DNA of 51,863 nucleotides from the NCBI GenBank assembly GCA_902636165.1, contig CACPQV010000002.1, positions 1 through 51,863 of the forward strand, read 5' to 3'. The notes under the pieces were generated by a model. That model was not told where the DNA came from, did not search any database, and worked only from the letters and a program-made list of their open reading frames with translations. Below, piece after piece: positions 49,782 through 51,863 of the stretch. The stretch comes from an uncultured Pelagibacteraceae bacterium (GTDB taxonomy: Bacteria; Pseudomonadota; Alphaproteobacteria; Pelagibacterales; Pelagibacteraceae). How positions within the stretch are numbered: the stretch's first letter is position 1; each line of letters begins with the position of its first letter. A program made the position numbers and the translations under genes.

Positions 49782-51140
49782 CTAATTAAATTCTTTAATT
49801 CCCAGACCTTTTAGTTTTCTATGAAGCGCGCTTCTTTCCATACCAACAAAATTAGCAGTTTTGGATATATTTCCGTTAAATTTTTTCAATTGGATAGTTA
49901 AATACTCCTTTTCAAATTTTTCTCTAGCCTCTTTTAATGGAACAGATAGGTCATTTTCCTGAATTTTATTAAAAAAATCATCTTTTTTAAGAGATTCCTT
50001 TACAATATTAGAAATTTTTTCTTTTGAGTCGGGTTGTAAAATTGCAATTCTTTCTATTAAATTTCTTAGCTCACGTACGTTTCCTTGCCAATTATGATTT
50101 AGAATGTAACTGTTATTATCATCAATTTCTAATTGTTTGATGCTGTAATTGTCACAAATTTTTTTATTAAAATATTCTATAAGTAATGGAATGTCCGATA
50201 ATCTTTCATTTAATGGTTTTATATCAATCTCAAAAACATTCAATCTATGATAAAGGTCTTCCCTAAAATTTCCATTTTTAACTTCCTCCTTTAAATCTTT
50301 ACTTGATGAGCAAATTAGTCTGACATCAACATTAATATCGTCGTTACCATTAATTCTTTTAAATTTTTGATCAGTTAAAACTCTTAAAATTTTTGATTGA
50401 ATAGCTAAAGGAATTTCAGAGACTTGATCTATTAATAATGATCCTCTGTTTGCTTTTTCTAAAGCACCGTAAGATATAGATCCATTTTCTTTCTCTTCAC
50501 CAAATAACTCTAATTCATATTTATTTGAGTCAAGTAATGCCCCATTTAAAATTATAAATGCATTTTTATTTCTTTTAGATTTTTTATGAATTTTTCTCGC
50601 GACCAATTCTTTTCCTGACCCTGATGGACCTTTTATCAAAACTCTACTTTCTGTGATTGCAATTTTTTCAATTTGATCCTTAATAGTTAGAATATTTTTA
50701 CTATTTCCAATTAATTCATATGAGGAAAACAATTTATTCTCATATTCTTTATTTTGAGATTTCAAATTTAGATTTTCAACAGCCCTTTTAATAAAATTTA
50801 ATAATCTAGTTTGATCAAATGGTTTTTCAATAAATTCAAATGCACCATGTTTTAAAGAGTTAACGGCCATCTCTACATTAGCATGACCTGTTATAATAAT
50901 TACTGGAACATCTTTGTTTTTAGATTTAATATGAGTTAACAATTCTATGCCATCATTATCACCTTTATCTAATTTCACATCTAATATAGCAACATCAGGC
51001 ATTTTTTTATCAATTTCAGATAAAGCTTGTTTATAATTTGCTGCTAGTCTAGTTTTATAACCAGCATCGACAATTAATTCATTGAGGATATTTCGAATAT
51101 CCGCATTATCATCAACAATTAAAATTTCAATTGACATCAA
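49782..51140 (-). CDS. ntrX: NtrX-type nitrogen regulation response regulator (receiver-AAA+-Fis HTH)
   Basis: Receiver (EILIVDDNADIRNILNELIVDAGY...ILDVKL...GAFEFIEKPF), AAA+ Walker A GPSGSGKELVA, C-terminal Fis HTH (NGNISKTANFVGMERSALHRKLKGLGI); downstream of ntrY. Confidence 0.92.
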   Translation of the reverse strand: MMSIEILIVDDNADIRNILNELIVDAGYKTRLAANYKQALSEIDKKMPDVAILDVKLDKGDNDGIELLTHIKSKNKDVPVIIITGHANVEMAVNSLKHGAFEFIEKPFDQTRLLNFIKRAVENLNLKSQNKEYENKLFSSYELIGNSKNILTIKDQIEKIAITESRVLIKGPSGSGKELVARKIHKKSKRNKNAFIILNGALLDSNKYELELFGEEKENGSISYGALEKANRGSLLIDQVSEIPLAIQSKILRVLTDQKFKRINGNDDINVDVRLICSSSKDLKEEVKNGNFREDLYHRLNVFEIDIKPLNERLSDIPLLIEYFNKKICDNYSIKQLEIDDNNSYILNHNWQGNVRELRNLIERIAILQPDSKEKISNIVKESLKKDDFFNKIQENDLSVPLKEAREKFEKEYLTIQLKKFNGNISKTANFVGMERSALHRKLKGLGIKEFN

Positions 51141-51863
51141 ATCTAAAATTTATCTCGACTTTTGCTCCATTAGAAATTGGAAAAAAATCTAGTTTGCCAT
51201 TATGATCATTTATAATCTTATTAACTATCGACAATCCTAATCCTGTTCCATTTTTTTTAGTTGTAAAATATGGGTTTAGTATCTCATTTATTCTATTTTT
51301 TATATCTTTAAATCCAATACCATTATCGATTAATACTATATTAATATGGTCATTATATCTCATAATTTCAATTGAAATTTTCTTTTTAAAATCAAGGTTT
51401 TTTTCTGATTTTTGATTAATACTCTCTATTGAATTTTTTATTAAATTAAAAAAAACTCTACCAATTTGTTCTTTGTCACAATTAAAAAAAATTTTATCAT
51501 TATTTTTTGTTAGCTCAATTTCAATTGATTTATCTATTTCAGATAATAATTTTATATTCTCATTCAATATTTTTAAAATATCATTATCTTTAAATATTGG
51601 TTTTGGCATTCTGGCAAAATCAGAAAATTCATTAACTAAGTTTTCAATTTGTTTGATTTGATTATTTATAATCTTTAAGTTTTCTTTAAAATTCTCTTGC
51701 TCATTGTCTGAAAGTTTACCAAGATACTTATTTTTAATTTGATCAATAGTTAATTGAATTGGAGTAAGAGGATTTTTTATTTCATGTGCAAGTTTTCTTG
51801 CAAGACTACCCCATGCTTCATGTCTTTCATTTATAATTAGTTTTTCTTGCTGAGTTTTAAGCT
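51127..51863 (-). CDS. ntrY: NtrY-type sensor histidine kinase, N-terminus cut by window end
   Basis: Frame continues upstream of the listed ORF start to the window edge: ...HEAWGSLARKLAHEIKNPLTPIQLTIDQIK (H-box), FFNLIKNSIESI (N-box), DNGIGF, GTGLGLSIV. Confidence 0.9.
   Translation of the reverse strand, partial: LKTQQEKLIINERHEAWGSLARKLAHEIKNPLTPIQLTIDQIKNKYLGKLSDNEQENFKENLKIINNQIKQIENLVNEFSDFARMPKPIFKDNDILKILNENIKLLSEIDKSIEIELTKNNDKIFFNCDKEQIGRVFFNLIKNSIESINQKSEKNLDFKKKISIEIMRYNDHINIVLIDNGIGFKDIKNRINEILNPYFTTKKNGTGLGLSIVNKIINDHNGKLDFFPISNGAKVEINFRFDVN

Noticed and set aside
37450-51661. ORFs 37450-37644, 38324-38506, 40469-40768, 43112-43726, 45774-46058, 46359-46547, 48688-48891, 48768-49100 and 51473-51661
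   Set aside because: All antisense to well-supported genes (ilvD, valS, aapM, aapJ, trkA, ntrY).

Overview
The window is AT-rich, gene-dense bacterial chromosome. Gene content, gene order and the very short or overlapping gene junctions fit a streamlined SAR11/Pelagibacter-like alphaproteobacterium; this taxonomic call is inference, since no search was run. I support about 45 protein-coding genes and five tRNAs (Ser-TGA, Lys-TTT, Cys-GCA, Asn-GTT, Arg-TCT). The main blocks are: peptidoglycan genes (dacA-like, rlpA-like, mltB-like); recG/sdhE; tgt-ppi-coaD-gyrA-ssb divergent from uvrA; the alphaproteobacterial cluster yajC-secDF/serS/tatABC/scpAB/nagZ/argS/dgt/erpA/xthA; a zinc-uptake locus (znuA divergent from znuC-znuB-zur); a small arsC/aquaporin operon followed by an orphan PiT-like membrane protein; sodB; manC-ilvD-valS; an Aap/Bzt-type amino-acid ABC operon; trkH-trkA; and ntrX-ntrY (truncated by the window edge). 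I saw no CRISPR, prophage, IS element or rRNA, and no obvious new multi-gene system. The best candidates for a second look are: (1) the divergent PiT-fold protein with a long leader beside arsC/aquaporin; (2) an NtrX whose AAA+ domain lacks GAFTGA and carries a Walker B E-to-Q change; (3) tandem Zur boxes between znuA and znuC; (4) a promoter plus two consecutive inverted repeats in the aapJ leader; (5) glutamine at the GyrA quinolone-resistance position.
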